Assembly (NCBI RefSeq): GCF_036077095.1
Contig: NZ_CP107960.1
Span: forward strand, 2,542,001 to 2,606,000
Source of the DNA: Streptomyces sp. NBC_00376
GTDB lineage: Bacteria > Actinomycetota > Actinomycetes > Streptomycetales > Streptomycetaceae
Direction: 5' to 3'
DNA length: 64,000 nt
The notes beneath the pieces are model-generated. The model made no database searches and was not told the origin of the DNA. It saw only the letters and a list, made by a program, of their open reading frames with translations. Positions within the stretch are counted from its first letter, which is position 1. Every line of letters begins with the position of its first letter. Made by a program: the position numbers and the translations under genes. Below are positions 49,813 through 58,692 of the stretch, in pieces.

Positions 49813-51420
49813 CTACTCCGTCGGCTCGACGCCCGCGCGCAGCAGCCCGTAGGTGTACGCGTCCTCCAGGGCCTGCCAGGACGCGGCGATGACGTTCTCG
49901 GCGACGCCGACCGTCGCCCAGTCGCCGGCGCCGTCGCCGGTGGTGATGAGGACTCGGGTGGTGGACTCGGTGCCGGTGCGGCCTTCGAGGATGCGGACCT
50001 TGTAGTCGATGAGCTCCAGCTTGGCGAGCTGGGGGTAGATGCGTTCCAGGGCGACGCGGAGCGCCCGGTCGAGGGCGTTGACGGGGCCGTTGCCCTCGGC
50101 GGTGGCGACGATGCGTTCGCCCTTGGCCCAGAGCTTCACGGTGGCCTCGTTGGCGTGGGTGCCGTCGGGGCGGTCCTCGACGATGGCGCGCCAGGACTCG
50201 GTGCGGAAGTAGCGGCGTACCCGGCCCTCGGCCTCGGCGCGCAGCAGCAGTTCGAAGGAGGCGTCGGCGGCCTCGTACGTGTAGCCCTTGAGCTCGCGCT
50301 CCTTGACCCGCTCGACGACCCGGCCGACGAGCGCCCGGTCGCCGCCGAGGTCGATACCGAGCTCCTTGCCCTTGAGCTCGATGGAGGCGCGGCCCGCCAT
50401 GTCGGAGACCAGCATCCGCATGGTGTTACCGACCAGGGCGGGGTCGATGTGCTGGTAGAGGTCGGGGTCGACCTTGATCGCGGAGGCGTGCAGTCCGGCC
50501 TTGTGGGCGAAGGCAGAAACACCCACATAGGGCTGGTGAGTGGAGGGAGTGAGGTTGACGACCTCGGCGATGGCGTGCGAGACGCGGGTCATGTCGGCGA
50601 GCGCGCCCTCGGGCAGGACCGCCTTGCCGTACTTGAGTTCCAGGGCCGCGACGACGGGGAAGAGGTTGGCGTTGCCCACCCGCTCGCCGTAGCCGTTGGC
50701 GGTGCACTGGACATGGGTGGCGCCCGCGTCGACGGCGGCGAGGGTGTTGGCGACGGCGCAGCCGGTGTCGTCCTGGGCGTGGATGCCGAGCCGGGCGCCG
50801 GTGTCGGCGAGCACGGTGGCGACGACGGCCTGGACCTGGGCGGGGAGCATGCCGCCGTTGGTGTCGCAGAGGATGACCACATCGGCGCCGGCCTCGGAGG
50901 CGGCGCGCACGACGGCCTTGGCGTACTCGGGGTTGGCGCGGTAGCCGTCGAAGAAGTGCTCGCAGTCCACGAAGACCCGGCGGCCCTGCTCACGGAGGTA
51001 GGAGACGGTGTCGACGACCATCTCCAGGTTCTCTTCGAGGGTGGTGCGCAGCGCCAGTTCCACATGGCGGTCGTGGGACTTGGCGACCAGCGTGATGACC
51101 GGGGCGCCGGACTCCAGCAACGCCTTGACCTGAGGGTCCTCGGCGGCCCTGCCACCGGCCCGGCGGGTCGCGCCGAAGGCGACCAGCTCGGCGTTCTTGA
51201 ATTCGATCTCCTGCTGCGCGCGGGCGAAGAACTCGGTGTCGCGGGGGTTGGCGCCGGGCCAGCCGCCCTCGATGAAGCCCACGCCGAAGTTGTCCAGGTG
51301 CCGGGCGATGGTCAGCTTGTCCGCGACCGTCAGGTTGATGCCTTCACGCTGGGCCCCGTCGCGCAGTGTGGTGTCGAAGACATGGAAACTGTCGTCGGTG
51401 GGCTTGGCCTTGGTGGTCAT
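49813..51420 (-). CDS. cimA: Citramalate synthase
   Basis: 535 residues of the DRE-TIM aldolase family: FDTTLRDGAQREGINLTV, FIEGGWPGANPRDTEFF, VVILCDTNGGMLP, GIHAQDDTGCAVAN and QCTANGYGERVGNANL. A C-terminal LeuA allosteric domain follows (from about 400). The FIEGGWPG element and long form are typical of CimA-type enzymes rather than LeuA. It condenses acetyl-CoA with pyruvate to citramalate, the first step of the threonine-independent isoleucine route. ATG 51420 follows CAGGAG. An Ile-codon leader and terminator lie upstream. ilvE and leuB, which act in the same pathway, are 6-8 kb away. Confidence 0.93.
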   Translation of the reverse strand: MTTKAKPTDDSFHVFDTTLRDGAQREGINLTVADKLTIARHLDNFGVGFIEGGWPGANPRDTEFFARAQQEIEFKNAELVAFGATRRAGGRAAEDPQVKALLESGAPVITLVAKSHDRHVELALRTTLEENLEMVVDTVSYLREQGRRVFVDCEHFFDGYRANPEYAKAVVRAASEAGADVVILCDTNGGMLPAQVQAVVATVLADTGARLGIHAQDDTGCAVANTLAAVDAGATHVQCTANGYGERVGNANLFPVVAALELKYGKAVLPEGALADMTRVSHAIAEVVNLTPSTHQPYVGVSAFAHKAGLHASAIKVDPDLYQHIDPALVGNTMRMLVSDMAGRASIELKGKELGIDLGGDRALVGRVVERVKERELKGYTYEAADASFELLLRAEAEGRVRRYFRTESWRAIVEDRPDGTHANEATVKLWAKGERIVATAEGNGPVNALDRALRVALERIYPQLAKLELIDYKVRILEGRTGTESTTRVLITTGDGAGDWATVGVAENVIAASWQALEDAYTYGLLRAGVEPTE

Positions 51421-51525
51421 GCTGGTCTGACTCCTGTCGGATGAGCGGATCCGGACGATCTGGCTCCACTTGCCCCCATCATCCCGCGTGCGTCTCGCGC
51501 CGGCCGAGGTGAGGGCCGGAAAACG

Positions 51526-51551
51526 AAAAAACCCCTCGCGGGTGCGAGAGG
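51526..51551 (-). terminator. Attenuator hairpin in the cimA leader
   Basis: On the minus strand, CCTCTCGC pairs with GCGAGGGG (one U-G pair) across a four-base loop, followed by TTTTTT. This intrinsic terminator, rare in form for Streptomyces, stands between the leader peptide and cimA, where readthrough is needed for expression. Confidence 0.75.
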
Positions 51552-51606
51552 TCTGCGCGCGGGTCTGGGGCACGGTGGCCGTGCCGCACGAGGTGGTACG
51601 GGACGG

Positions 51607-51642
51607 TCACTGCGGACCGGCGCGCCTGCTGCCGATAATCAT
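51607..51642 (-). CDS. Leader peptide MIIGSRRAGPQ for cimA attenuation
   Basis: ATG ATT ATC GGC ... TGA encodes 11 residues with two Ile codons straight after the start, about 55 bp before the terminator hairpin and 186 bp before cimA. Isoleucine is the end product of the citramalate route, so ribosome stalling at these codons could decide whether the hairpin forms. There is no Shine-Dalgarno, so the mRNA may be leaderless or nearly so. Assigned from position and codon content. Confidence 0.6.
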   Translation of the reverse strand: MIIGSRRAGPQ

Positions 51643-51700
51643 GGCGTTCGAGGGCACGGAAGCAGTCTTGCACAGGGCCGCCTCCGTGCCCCGACCCGTC

Positions 51701-53035
51701 TCAGGATGCGGGCGTGACGCTCGTCGCGCCGGACGGCTCCGCGTCCGCCCGGTCCGCGTCCTCGGCACCGACCCGGCCCAGGTCGATGTCGCGGGTCTCG
51801 CGCATGGTCAGGTAGACGACCAGGGAGACCGCCGCGCAGCCTGCCACGTACCAGTAGAAGCCGGACTCGATGCCCGCCTTCTTGAACCAGAGCGCGACGT
51901 ATTCGGCGGTGCCGCCGAAGAGCGCGTTGGCGATGGCGTACGGGAGGGCGACGCCCAGGGCGCGGATACCGGTCGGGAAGAGCTCCGCCTTCACACAGGC
52001 GTTGATCGAGGTGTAGCCGGTGACGACGACCAGGGCGAGCAGCGCCAGGCCGAACGCGGGCCAGAACGTGCCCGCGTGCTTGAGCATCGTCATGATCGGC
52101 ACGGTCAGGAAGGTGGAGCCGACGGCGAAGGTGATCAGCAGCGGGCGGCGGCCGATCCGGTCGGAGAGCATGCCGGCCAGCGGCTGGATGCACATGAAGA
52201 CGAACAGGGCGCAGAAGCTGACGAGCGAGGCGGTGGGCTTGTCCATCCCCGCGCTCTTGGACAGGAACTTGGAGAGGTAGGTCGTGTACGTGTAGTACGC
52301 GACGGTCCCGCCCATGGTCAGCGCCATCACCAGGAACGCCTCGCGCTTGTGCCGCCACAGCGCCTTCAGCGTGCCGCGGTCGGCCTCCTCGGCGGCGCCG
52401 GACTCCGCGTACACCTCGGTCTCCAGCATCGAGCGGCGCAGGTAGAAGACGATCGCGGCGGCGAGCGCACCGACGATGAACGGGATGCGCCAGCCCCAGC
52501 TGTGCAGGGCCGCCTCGGACATGTTGCGCTGGAGGACGATCTGCAGGCCGAGGCCGACGAGCTGTCCCGCGGTCATGGAAACGTACTGGAAGCTGGAGGC
52601 GAAGCCGCGCCGGTGGGGGGCGGACGCCTCGGTGAGGTACGTGGCGCTGGCGGCGTACTCGCCCCCGACGGACAGGCCCTGGAGCAGCCGGGCAACCAGC
52701 AGGACGGCGACCCCGCCGTACCCCGCGACGTCGTACGTCGGTGCGGCTGCGATGAGGATCGCGGAGGCCGACATGAGCGTGACGGTGAGGGTGAGCGCCG
52801 CCTTGCGGCCCCTGCGGTCGCCGATCCGGCCGAGCAGCCAGCCGCCGACCGGCCGCATGAAGAAGCCGACGGCGAAGATGCCCATGGTGTTCATGAGATT
52901 GGCGGTCTCATTGCCTTCGGGGAAGAACGAATCCGCGAAGTAGACCGCGAAGGTCGCGTACACGAACCAGTCGAACCACTCGACCATGTTGCCGGCCGAA
53001 CCGACCCAGATTTTCTTCCACTGCTCTCGTCCCAT
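51701..53035 (-). CDS. MHS-family (metabolite:H+ symporter) MFS transporter
   Basis: 444 residues with about 12 membrane segments. The MHS hallmarks are clear: GNMVEWFDWFVYATFAVYFADSFFP near the N-terminus, GRIGDRRGRKAALTLTVTLMS, ARLLQGLSVGGEYAASATYLTEASAPHRRGFASSFQY and WGWRIPFIVGALAA. Relatives import 2-oxoglutarate, citrate, shikimate or betaine-like acids. It follows tetR by 98 bp on the same strand and may belong to the urease-aguA-tetR unit. The tail is acidic. Confidence 0.92.
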   Translation of the reverse strand: MGREQWKKIWVGSAGNMVEWFDWFVYATFAVYFADSFFPEGNETANLMNTMGIFAVGFFMRPVGGWLLGRIGDRRGRKAALTLTVTLMSASAILIAAAPTYDVAGYGGVAVLLVARLLQGLSVGGEYAASATYLTEASAPHRRGFASSFQYVSMTAGQLVGLGLQIVLQRNMSEAALHSWGWRIPFIVGALAAAIVFYLRRSMLETEVYAESGAAEEADRGTLKALWRHKREAFLVMALTMGGTVAYYTYTTYLSKFLSKSAGMDKPTASLVSFCALFVFMCIQPLAGMLSDRIGRRPLLITFAVGSTFLTVPIMTMLKHAGTFWPAFGLALLALVVVTGYTSINACVKAELFPTGIRALGVALPYAIANALFGGTAEYVALWFKKAGIESGFYWYVAGCAAVSLVVYLTMRETRDIDLGRVGAEDADRADAEPSGATSVTPAS

Positions 53036-53133
53036 GGTCCGTCACCGTGCCCGAACAGCGGGGACCGGAACAAGGGCGCAATGCGCAACGATCGCGCGTA
53101 CTTACGTGCGTTTCGTTCACGGCGCGGCGGCCG

Positions 53134-53739
53134 CTACCGGACGGCGAGCGACTCCTCGATGAACTCTCGTACCTGTGCCAGGACTTGGGGACGGCCGGTG
53201 CCGGGGAGGCCGACCGCGACATGGACGCTGAAGCCGTCGAGCAGGGCGCGCAGCCGGGTCGCGAACCGCCCGGCGTCGACCGGGCGGAACTCCCCGGCCG
53301 ACGCGCCCCGCTCCAGCAGGTCCACCAGGTCGCGGTGCCAGGCGGCCTCGATGGCGGCCTGCCGGGCGCGCGCGTCGTCGTCCGCGTTCTGCGAGCGGTT
53401 CCACACCTCCAGCCAGAGCGTCCAGTGCGGATCGCGGGGGCCGTCGGGCAGGTACAGGTCGATGTACCCGTCGAGCCGTTCGCGGGCCGTCGCGGACCCG
53501 GCCATCAGTGCGCCGCGCTCCGCGCCGAGCCGTCCCTCGCTCCACTCCAGGGTCTGGAGCAGCAGCTCGTCCTTGGTGCGGAAGTAGTAGAGGAGGTGTC
53601 CGCTGCTCATCTGGACCTCGCGGCCGAGTCCGGCCATGGTGAGGCCGTCGAGCCCCCGTTCGGCGATGGTGGCCATGGCGGCGGCCAGCAGTTCCTCACG
53701 GGGCGGGGCGGTGTTGCGACGACGTGGCGCGGGGGGCAC
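53134..53739 (-). CDS. TetR-family regulator (BetI-like)
   Basis: 201 residues. The HTH is EELLAAAMATIAERGLDGLTMAGLGREVQMSSGHLLYYFRTKDELL. The C-terminal domain is helical, with WLEVWNRSQNADDDARARQA as in BetI/TetR_C_6 members. GTG start four bases after the aguA stop. It is the last regulator-type gene of the unit, and the double dyad before ureAB is its most likely target. Confidence 0.9.
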   Translation of the reverse strand: MPPAPRRRNTAPPREELLAAAMATIAERGLDGLTMAGLGREVQMSSGHLLYYFRTKDELLLQTLEWSEGRLGAERGALMAGSATARERLDGYIDLYLPDGPRDPHWTLWLEVWNRSQNADDDARARQAAIEAAWHRDLVDLLERGASAGEFRPVDAGRFATRLRALLDGFSVHVAVGLPGTGRPQVLAQVREFIEESLAVR

Positions 53740-53742
53740 GGT

Positions 53743-54756
53743 TCAGACCTTCGGCTGCTGTTGCGTGATGCAGTGGATGCCTCCACCGCCGGCAAAGATC
53801 GTACGGGCGTCGACGAGGGTCACCGTACGGTCGGGGAACAGCTCGCCGAAGATGGCCGCCGCCTCCTTGTCGCGCGGGTCGTCGAAGGCGCAGAGGACCA
53901 CACCCCCGTTGCAGAGGTAGTGGTTGATGTAGGAGTAGTCGACCCACTCCCCGTCCGCCTGCAGCACGGTGGGCGCCGGGACCTCGACGACGTTCAGCGA
54001 GCGGCCCCTGGCGTCGGTGGCCTCGCGCAGGATGCGCACCGTCTCGCGGGTGACCTCGTGGTCGGGGTGGGCCGGGTCCGGCTGGACGTGGGCTACGACG
54101 GTGCCGGGGCGGGCGAACGCGGCGACGATGTCGACATGGCCGAGGGTGCCGTACATGCCGTAGTCACCGGAGAGTCCGCGCGGCAGCCAGATGGCCTTCT
54201 CGGTGCCGAGCCGGGCGTGGATCTCGGACTCGACCTGCTCGCGGGTCCAGTCGGGGTTGCGCTCCTTGCCGAGCTGGACGGTCTCGGTGAGCAGTACGGT
54301 GCCCTCGCCGTCCACATGGATGGCGCCGCCCTCGTTGACCAGCCGGGAGCTCTGCACGGGTACGTCGGCGAGCTCGGCGACGGAGCGGGCGATGTGCTGG
54401 TCGTGCTCCCAGCGGGCCCAGTCCTGGGCGCCCCAGCCGTTGAACATCCAGTCGACGGCGGCCAGTCGGTTCCCGTCGGTGACGAAGGTGGGGCCGATGT
54501 CCCGCATCCAGGCGTCGTCGAGGGGGCGGACGGCCAGCTCGACGTCCGGGCCGAGGAGCGCGCGGGCGCTGTCCTCCTGGCCGGGGCCCACCACCATCGT
54601 GACGGGCTCGAAGCGGCGCACGGCGCGGGCGACGGTGGCCCAGGCGGCGCGGGCCTCGTCCAGTTCGGCGTCGGTTTCGAAGGTCGGGTTGGGGCCCGGC
54701 CAGGCCATCCAGGTGCGTTCGTGCGGGGCCCACTCGGGCGGCATGCGGAAGGTCAC
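53743..54756 (-). CDS. aguA: Agmatine deiminase
   Basis: 337 residues of the guanidino-group modifying superfamily (peptidyl-arginine-deiminase-like). MPPEWAPHERTWMAWP is the family opening, DDAWMRDIGPTFV holds the substrate Asp, YGTLGHVDIVAAF the catalytic His, and GGGGIHCITQQQP the nucleophilic Cys near residue 328. It turns agmatine into N-carbamoylputrescine and NH3. It follows ureC after 10 bp. No N-carbamoylputrescine amidase (aguB) is in the window. Confidence 0.94.
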   Translation of the reverse strand: MTFRMPPEWAPHERTWMAWPGPNPTFETDAELDEARAAWATVARAVRRFEPVTMVVGPGQEDSARALLGPDVELAVRPLDDAWMRDIGPTFVTDGNRLAAVDWMFNGWGAQDWARWEHDQHIARSVAELADVPVQSSRLVNEGGAIHVDGEGTVLLTETVQLGKERNPDWTREQVESEIHARLGTEKAIWLPRGLSGDYGMYGTLGHVDIVAAFARPGTVVAHVQPDPAHPDHEVTRETVRILREATDARGRSLNVVEVPAPTVLQADGEWVDYSYINHYLCNGGVVLCAFDDPRDKEAAAIFGELFPDRTVTLVDARTIFAGGGGIHCITQQQPKV

Positions 54757-54766
54757 TGCGGTGTCC

Positions 54767-56500
54767 TTAGAGGAAGTAGAGGCGGTTGAGAGAGACGGAG
54801 TCGGCGGGCTCGGAGCGCAGCGGGTCGCCGTCCAGGGTGACCAGACCGCTGCGGGCGTCCACGGCGACCTCTCCGGTGCGGGAGTTGTGGATCAGGTCGC
54901 CGGGGCCGATGCCGCGGGTGCCGCGCACGCCGACGCGGCGGCGGCGGGTGGGCATCGAGTCGGCGCCGAGCTGGGTCGCCGCCTGCGAGACGAAGGCCAC
55001 CGAGAGGTCGGCGGCGGTGGCTCCGTACGCCCCGAACTGCGGTCCCAGGACGAGGGGTTCGCAGGTGTCGGTGGCGGCGTTCGGGTCGCCCGTGACGCCG
55101 TACGCGGGGAAGCCGGACTTCAGCACGAGCTGCGGCTTGGCGCCGAAGAACTCGGGACGCCACAGCACGATGTCGGCCATCTTGCCGGTCTCGATGGAGC
55201 CGATCTCGTGCGAGAGACCGTGGGCGATGGCGGGGTTGATGGTGAGCTTGGCGATGTAGCGCAGCACCCGGGCGTTGTCGTCCGCCGGGCCGTCGCCCTC
55301 CATCGGGCCGAGCTCGGCCTTCATCTTCCCGGCCATCGCGAAGGTGCGGCGCACCGTCTCGCCGGCCCGTCCCATGCCCTGCGCGTCGGACGAGGTGATG
55401 CCGATGGCCCCCAGGTCGTGCAGGACGTCCTCGGCGCCCATCGTCCCGGCGCGGATCCGGTCGCGGGCCATGGCGGCGTCGCCCGGCAGGTCCGTCTTGA
55501 GGTCGTGTACGGAGACGATCATCCCGTAGTGCTCGGCGACGGCGTCCCGGCCGAAGGGCAGCGTGGGGTTGGTGGACGAGCCGATGACGTTCTCGACGCC
55601 CGCCATCTTCAGGACGTTGGGGACGTGTCCGCCGCCGCAGCCCTCGATGTGGAACGCGTGGATCGTGCGGCCTTCCAGGACCTTCAGGGTGTCCTCGACC
55701 GACAGGCACTCGTTCAGCCCGTCGCTGTGCAGGGCGACCTGGACGTCGTGCTCCTCGGCGACCCGCAGCGCGGTGTCCAGGGCGCGGGTGTGGGCGCCCA
55801 TGTCCTCGTGCACCTTGAAGCCGCAGGCCCCGCCCTCCGCGAGCGCCTCGACCAGCGGGGCCTGGTGCGAGGACGAACCGCGGCCCAGGAAGCCGATGTT
55901 GACCGGCCAGGCGTCGAAGGCGTTGAAGGCGTGGCGCAGCGCCCAGGGCGAGTTGACGCCGACGCCCCAGACCGGGCCGAACTCCTGGCCGATGATCGTG
56001 GTGACGCCGGAGGCGAGCGAGGCCTCCATGATCCGCGGCGAGAGCAGGTGGACATGGGTGTCGACGGCGCCCGCCGTCGCGATCATCCCCTCGCCGGAGA
56101 CGATGGTCGTGCCCGTGCCGACGACGACGTCCACGCCGTCCAGGGTGTCCGGGTTGCCGGCCCGGCCGATCGACGCGATCCGGCCCTCGCGGATGCCGAT
56201 CGACACCTTGCGGATGCCCTGCACGGCGTCGATGACCAGCACATTGCTGATGACGACGTCACAGGTGTCGCGGACCGCGGCGGCCTTGAGGTGCAGCCCG
56301 TCGCGGGCGGTCTTGCCGAATCCGGCGAGGAACTCCTCGCCGTACTCCTGCGCGTCGGACTCGACGCGGACGGTCAGGCCCGAGTCGCCGAGGCGGACGC
56401 GGTCACCGGCGCGCGGGCCGTGCGTGGCGGCGTACGCGTGGGGGTCTATGTGCCGGCTGCCCGGCGCGCAGTGGTCGTTGTGCTTGGTCGGCCTGCTCAT
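54767..56500 (-). CDS. ureC: Urease alpha-subunit paralogue with altered flap
   Basis: 577 residues. The nickel ligands are kept: DTHVHLL, carbamylatable Lys near 229 in CGFKVHEDMG, ALHSDGLNE, FHIEGCGGGHVPN and SSDAQGMGR. The mobile flap, normally MVCHHLDPD, reads VSVHDLKTD, so the conserved Cys is Val while the catalytic His remains. TNPTRPF is TNPTLPF. No ureD/E/F/G accessory genes are near. It may be a low-activity urease served by accessory proteins elsewhere, or an amidohydrolase for another ureido compound. ATG overlaps the ureAB stop (ATGA). Confidence 0.9.
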   Translation of the reverse strand: MSRPTKHNDHCAPGSRHIDPHAYAATHGPRAGDRVRLGDSGLTVRVESDAQEYGEEFLAGFGKTARDGLHLKAAAVRDTCDVVISNVLVIDAVQGIRKVSIGIREGRIASIGRAGNPDTLDGVDVVVGTGTTIVSGEGMIATAGAVDTHVHLLSPRIMEASLASGVTTIIGQEFGPVWGVGVNSPWALRHAFNAFDAWPVNIGFLGRGSSSHQAPLVEALAEGGACGFKVHEDMGAHTRALDTALRVAEEHDVQVALHSDGLNECLSVEDTLKVLEGRTIHAFHIEGCGGGHVPNVLKMAGVENVIGSSTNPTLPFGRDAVAEHYGMIVSVHDLKTDLPGDAAMARDRIRAGTMGAEDVLHDLGAIGITSSDAQGMGRAGETVRRTFAMAGKMKAELGPMEGDGPADDNARVLRYIAKLTINPAIAHGLSHEIGSIETGKMADIVLWRPEFFGAKPQLVLKSGFPAYGVTGDPNAATDTCEPLVLGPQFGAYGATAADLSVAFVSQAATQLGADSMPTRRRRVGVRGTRGIGPGDLIHNSRTGEVAVDARSGLVTLDGDPLRSEPADSVSLNRLYFL

Positions 56501-57186
56501 GCGCCTGTTCCCTTCACTCCCAGATATCCGCAGGCCGCGGCGCGCCGCAGGGCCTCTTCGCGCGCGCCCGGCGCGTCCAGCGGACCGTCGACGAGACCGG
56601 CGAAGCCGATCGCCACGCGCGCGCCGCCTATGGGCACCAGGCCCACCTCGACGCTCTCCCCCGGCCCGAACCGCACGGACGACCCGGCGGGGACGGCGAG
56701 CCGCATGCCGTAGGCGGCCTCGCGGGCGAAGTCGAGCCGCGGGTTGGCCTCGAAGAAGTGGAAGTGCGAGGTCACGGAGACCGGCACGGTCGCGGTGTTG
56801 AGGACGCTCAGCCGCACCGCGGGCTCCGGCTCGGGCGTGGCGGGCCCGGGAACGACGGCCCCGGGACCCTCGTCGCCCAGCCCTTCGCCCAGCGGCCGGG
56901 AGATCACGGCGAGCCGGGAACCGTCGTCGAAGACGGCCTCCACATGGACCTCGGTGACGACGTCGGCGACGCCCGGCAGCACGTCGTCGGGGCCCAGCAC
57001 GGACCGCGCCGCCTCGATGGCCTCGGCCAGCCGGAGCCCGTCCCGGGCGGCCTCGCAGACCGTGTCCGCGATCAGCGCCGTCGCCTCGGGCACATTGAGC
57101 TTGAGGCCCCGGGCGCGGCGGGCACGGGCCAGTTCGGCCGCACTGAAGAGCAGCAGCCGGTCACGTTCCGTCGGAGTCAGTCGCAC
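56497..57186 (-). CDS. ureAB: Fused urease gamma/beta subunit
   Basis: 229 residues. Residues 1-100 are UreA-like (MRLTPTERDRLLLFSAAELARARRARGLKLNVPEATALI, PGVADVVTEVHVEAVF). About 130-229 is UreB-like (VLNTATVPVSVTSHFHFFEANPRLDFARE, GMRLAVPAGSSVRFGPG). Such fusions occur in some actinobacteria. It heads the ureAB-ureC-aguA-tetR unit. The start is 19 bp downstream of a strong double dyad. Confidence 0.93.
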   Translation of the reverse strand: MRLTPTERDRLLLFSAAELARARRARGLKLNVPEATALIADTVCEAARDGLRLAEAIEAARSVLGPDDVLPGVADVVTEVHVEAVFDDGSRLAVISRPLGEGLGDEGPGAVVPGPATPEPEPAVRLSVLNTATVPVSVTSHFHFFEANPRLDFAREAAYGMRLAVPAGSSVRFGPGESVEVGLVPIGGARVAIGFAGLVDGPLDAPGAREEALRRAAACGYLGVKGTGA

Positions 57187-57204
57187 GTCTCCACACCTCT
57201 CGGT

Positions 57205-57245
57205 TTAGAGCGCCACTCTAACTCATGGTTAGAGTGGCGCTCTAA
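57205..57245. promoter_or_regulatory. Double TetR-type operator before ureAB
   Basis: TTAGAGCGCCACTCTAAC and GTTAGAGTGGCGCTCTAA are perfect 18-bp inverted arms with a 5-base spacer. Each arm is itself a TTAGAG-N5-CTCTAA dyad, so there are two 17-bp operator units 23 bp apart centre to centre. This is typical of cooperative TetR binding over a promoter. Confidence 0.75.
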
Positions 57246-57295
57246 TATGTGAGAGGGCACACCCCGGGGTGCGGGAGGACGCGTCCGGGCAGACG

Positions 57296-57331
57296 AAAGC
57301 CGCGCCCGCCGGTAAGCGGGGCGCGGCTTTT
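57296..57331 (-). terminator. ilvE terminator
   Basis: AAAGCCGCGCCC (57296-57307) and GGGCGCGGCTTT (57319-57330) form a 12-bp stem, 34 bp after the ilvE stop, with T residues on both outer sides. Confidence 0.85.
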
Positions 57332-57364
57332 CGTTACTACGGGGCCCGATCCGAACGAGAGGCC

Positions 57365-58453
57365 CTAGCCGAGGGGGTGCATCCAGCCGTGGGTGTCCTC
57401 GGCGACACCGCGCTGGATGTCGAGCAGGCGCTCGCGCAGCTTCATCGTGACCTCGCCGGGCGTGCCGTTGCTCTGGGTCCACTCGCCGCCCTCGGACTTC
57501 ACTGTGCCGACGGGGGTGATGACGGCGGCGGTGCCGCAGGCGAAGACCTCGGTGAGGGTGCCGTCGGCGGTGTCGTCGCGCCACTGGTCGATGGAGACGC
57601 GGCCCTCCTCCGACTCGTAGCCGAGGTCGCGGGCGACCTTGAGCAGCGAGTCACGGGTGACACCGGCGAGCAGCGAGCCGGTCAGGGCCGGGGTGACGAT
57701 CTTGTTCCCGTACACGAAGTACAGGTTCATGCCGCCGAGCTCCTCGACCCACTTGTGCTCGACCGCGTCGAGGTAGGCGACCTGGTCGCAGCCCTTCTCG
57801 GCGGCCTCGGCCTGGGCGAGGAGGGACGCGGCGTAGTTGCCGCCGGTCTTGGCGTCGCCCATGCCGCCGGGGACGGCGCGGACCCGGTTCTCGGAGAGCC
57901 AGATCGAGACCGGCTTCACACCGCCGGGGAAGTACGCGCCGGCCGGCGAGGCGATCACCAGGAACAGGTACTCGTTGGCGGGCCGCACACCGAGGCCGAT
58001 CTCGGTCGCGATCATGAACGGGCGCAGGTAGAGGGACTCCTCGCCGCCGTGCGCCGGAACCCAGGCCTGGTCCTGCTTGACCAGCGCGTCGCAGGCCGCG
58101 ATGAACGTCTCGACCGGCAGCTCGGGCATGGCCAGCCGGCGGGCGGAGGCCTGGAAGCGCTTGGCGTTGGCCTCGGGACGGAAGGTGGCGACCGAGCCGT
58201 CGGGCTGGCGGTAGGCCTTGAGGCCCTCGAAGATCTCCTGCCCGTAGTGCAGGGTCATGTTGGCGGGGTCGATCGACAGCGGCGCGTACGGCACGAGCTG
58301 GGCGTCGTGCCAGCCGCGGCCCTCGGTCCACCTGATCGTCACCATGTGATCGGTGAAGCGGCGGCCGAATCCGGGATTGACCATGCTCGCCTCGCGCTCC
58401 GCGTCGGACAGTGGGTTCGAGGAGGGCTTGAGCTCGATCGTGGGCGTCGTCAT
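57365..58453 (-). CDS. ilvE: Branched-chain amino acid aminotransferase
   Basis: 362 residues of the fold-type IV PLP enzymes. [26 protein letters not shown] and [43 protein letters not shown] match IlvE. The PLP lysine is expected in [10 protein letters not shown], and [15 protein letters not shown] is the phosphate-binding end. It makes Leu, Ile and Val from their keto acids with glutamate. ATG 58453. It sits with leuB, but hairpins separate the two. Confidence 0.96.
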   Translation of the reverse strand: MTTPTIELKPSSNPLSDAEREASMVNPGFGRRFTDHMVTIRWTEGRGWHDAQLVPYAPLSIDPANMTLHYGQEIFEGLKAYRQPDGSVATFRPEANAKRFQASARRLAMPELPVETFIAACDALVKQDQAWVPAHGGEESLYLRPFMIATEIGLGVRPANEYLFLVIASPAGAYFPGGVKPVSIWLSENRVRAVPGGMGDAKTGGNYAASLLAQAEAAEKGCDQVAYLDAVEHKWVEELGGMNLYFVYGNKIVTPALTGSLLAGVTRDSLLKVARDLGYESEEGRVSIDQWRDDTADGTLTEVFACGTAAVITPVGTVKSEGGEWTQSNGTPGEVTMKLRERLLDIQRGVAEDTHGWMHPLG

Positions 58454-58640
58454 GAGTGCGTGTCCTTCACCGTTGTGTGTGTTGGACCGCGCTCACGCCG
58501 CTCCTGCCAGACAGGTGCTAGGACGTCCGAGTTTTGTTGCGAGCCACGGCCCCGTTCGATTATCGCTCCCGGGTGGCCGTGCACGAAACGACGCGATCGC
58601 GGTCCAGTGGTCGATGGTGGCACCCGGGGCCGCGCAAGGT

Positions 58641-58675
58641 GAAGCCGCCGGGTGCGGTGGTTGCCCGGCGGCTTC
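58641..58675 (-). terminator. leuB terminator
   Basis: GAAGCCGCCGGG and CCCGGCGGCTTC form a perfect 12-bp stem with an 11-base loop, 18 bp after the leuB stop. The rest of 58454-58640 contains no gene; a GATAAT hexamer on the minus strand near 58560 may be the ilvE -10 element. Confidence 0.8.
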
Positions 58676-58692
58676 GAAACGGAGTCGTCGGG

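Noticed and set aside
50155..51444. 429-codon plus-strand frame opposite cimA
   Set aside because: GC-driven shadow frame; cimA is unmistakable.
51479..51673. 64-codon minus-strand frame over the cimA leader
   Set aside because: It runs through the attenuator hairpin and T-tract and has no domain; the 11-codon Ile leader explains the region better.
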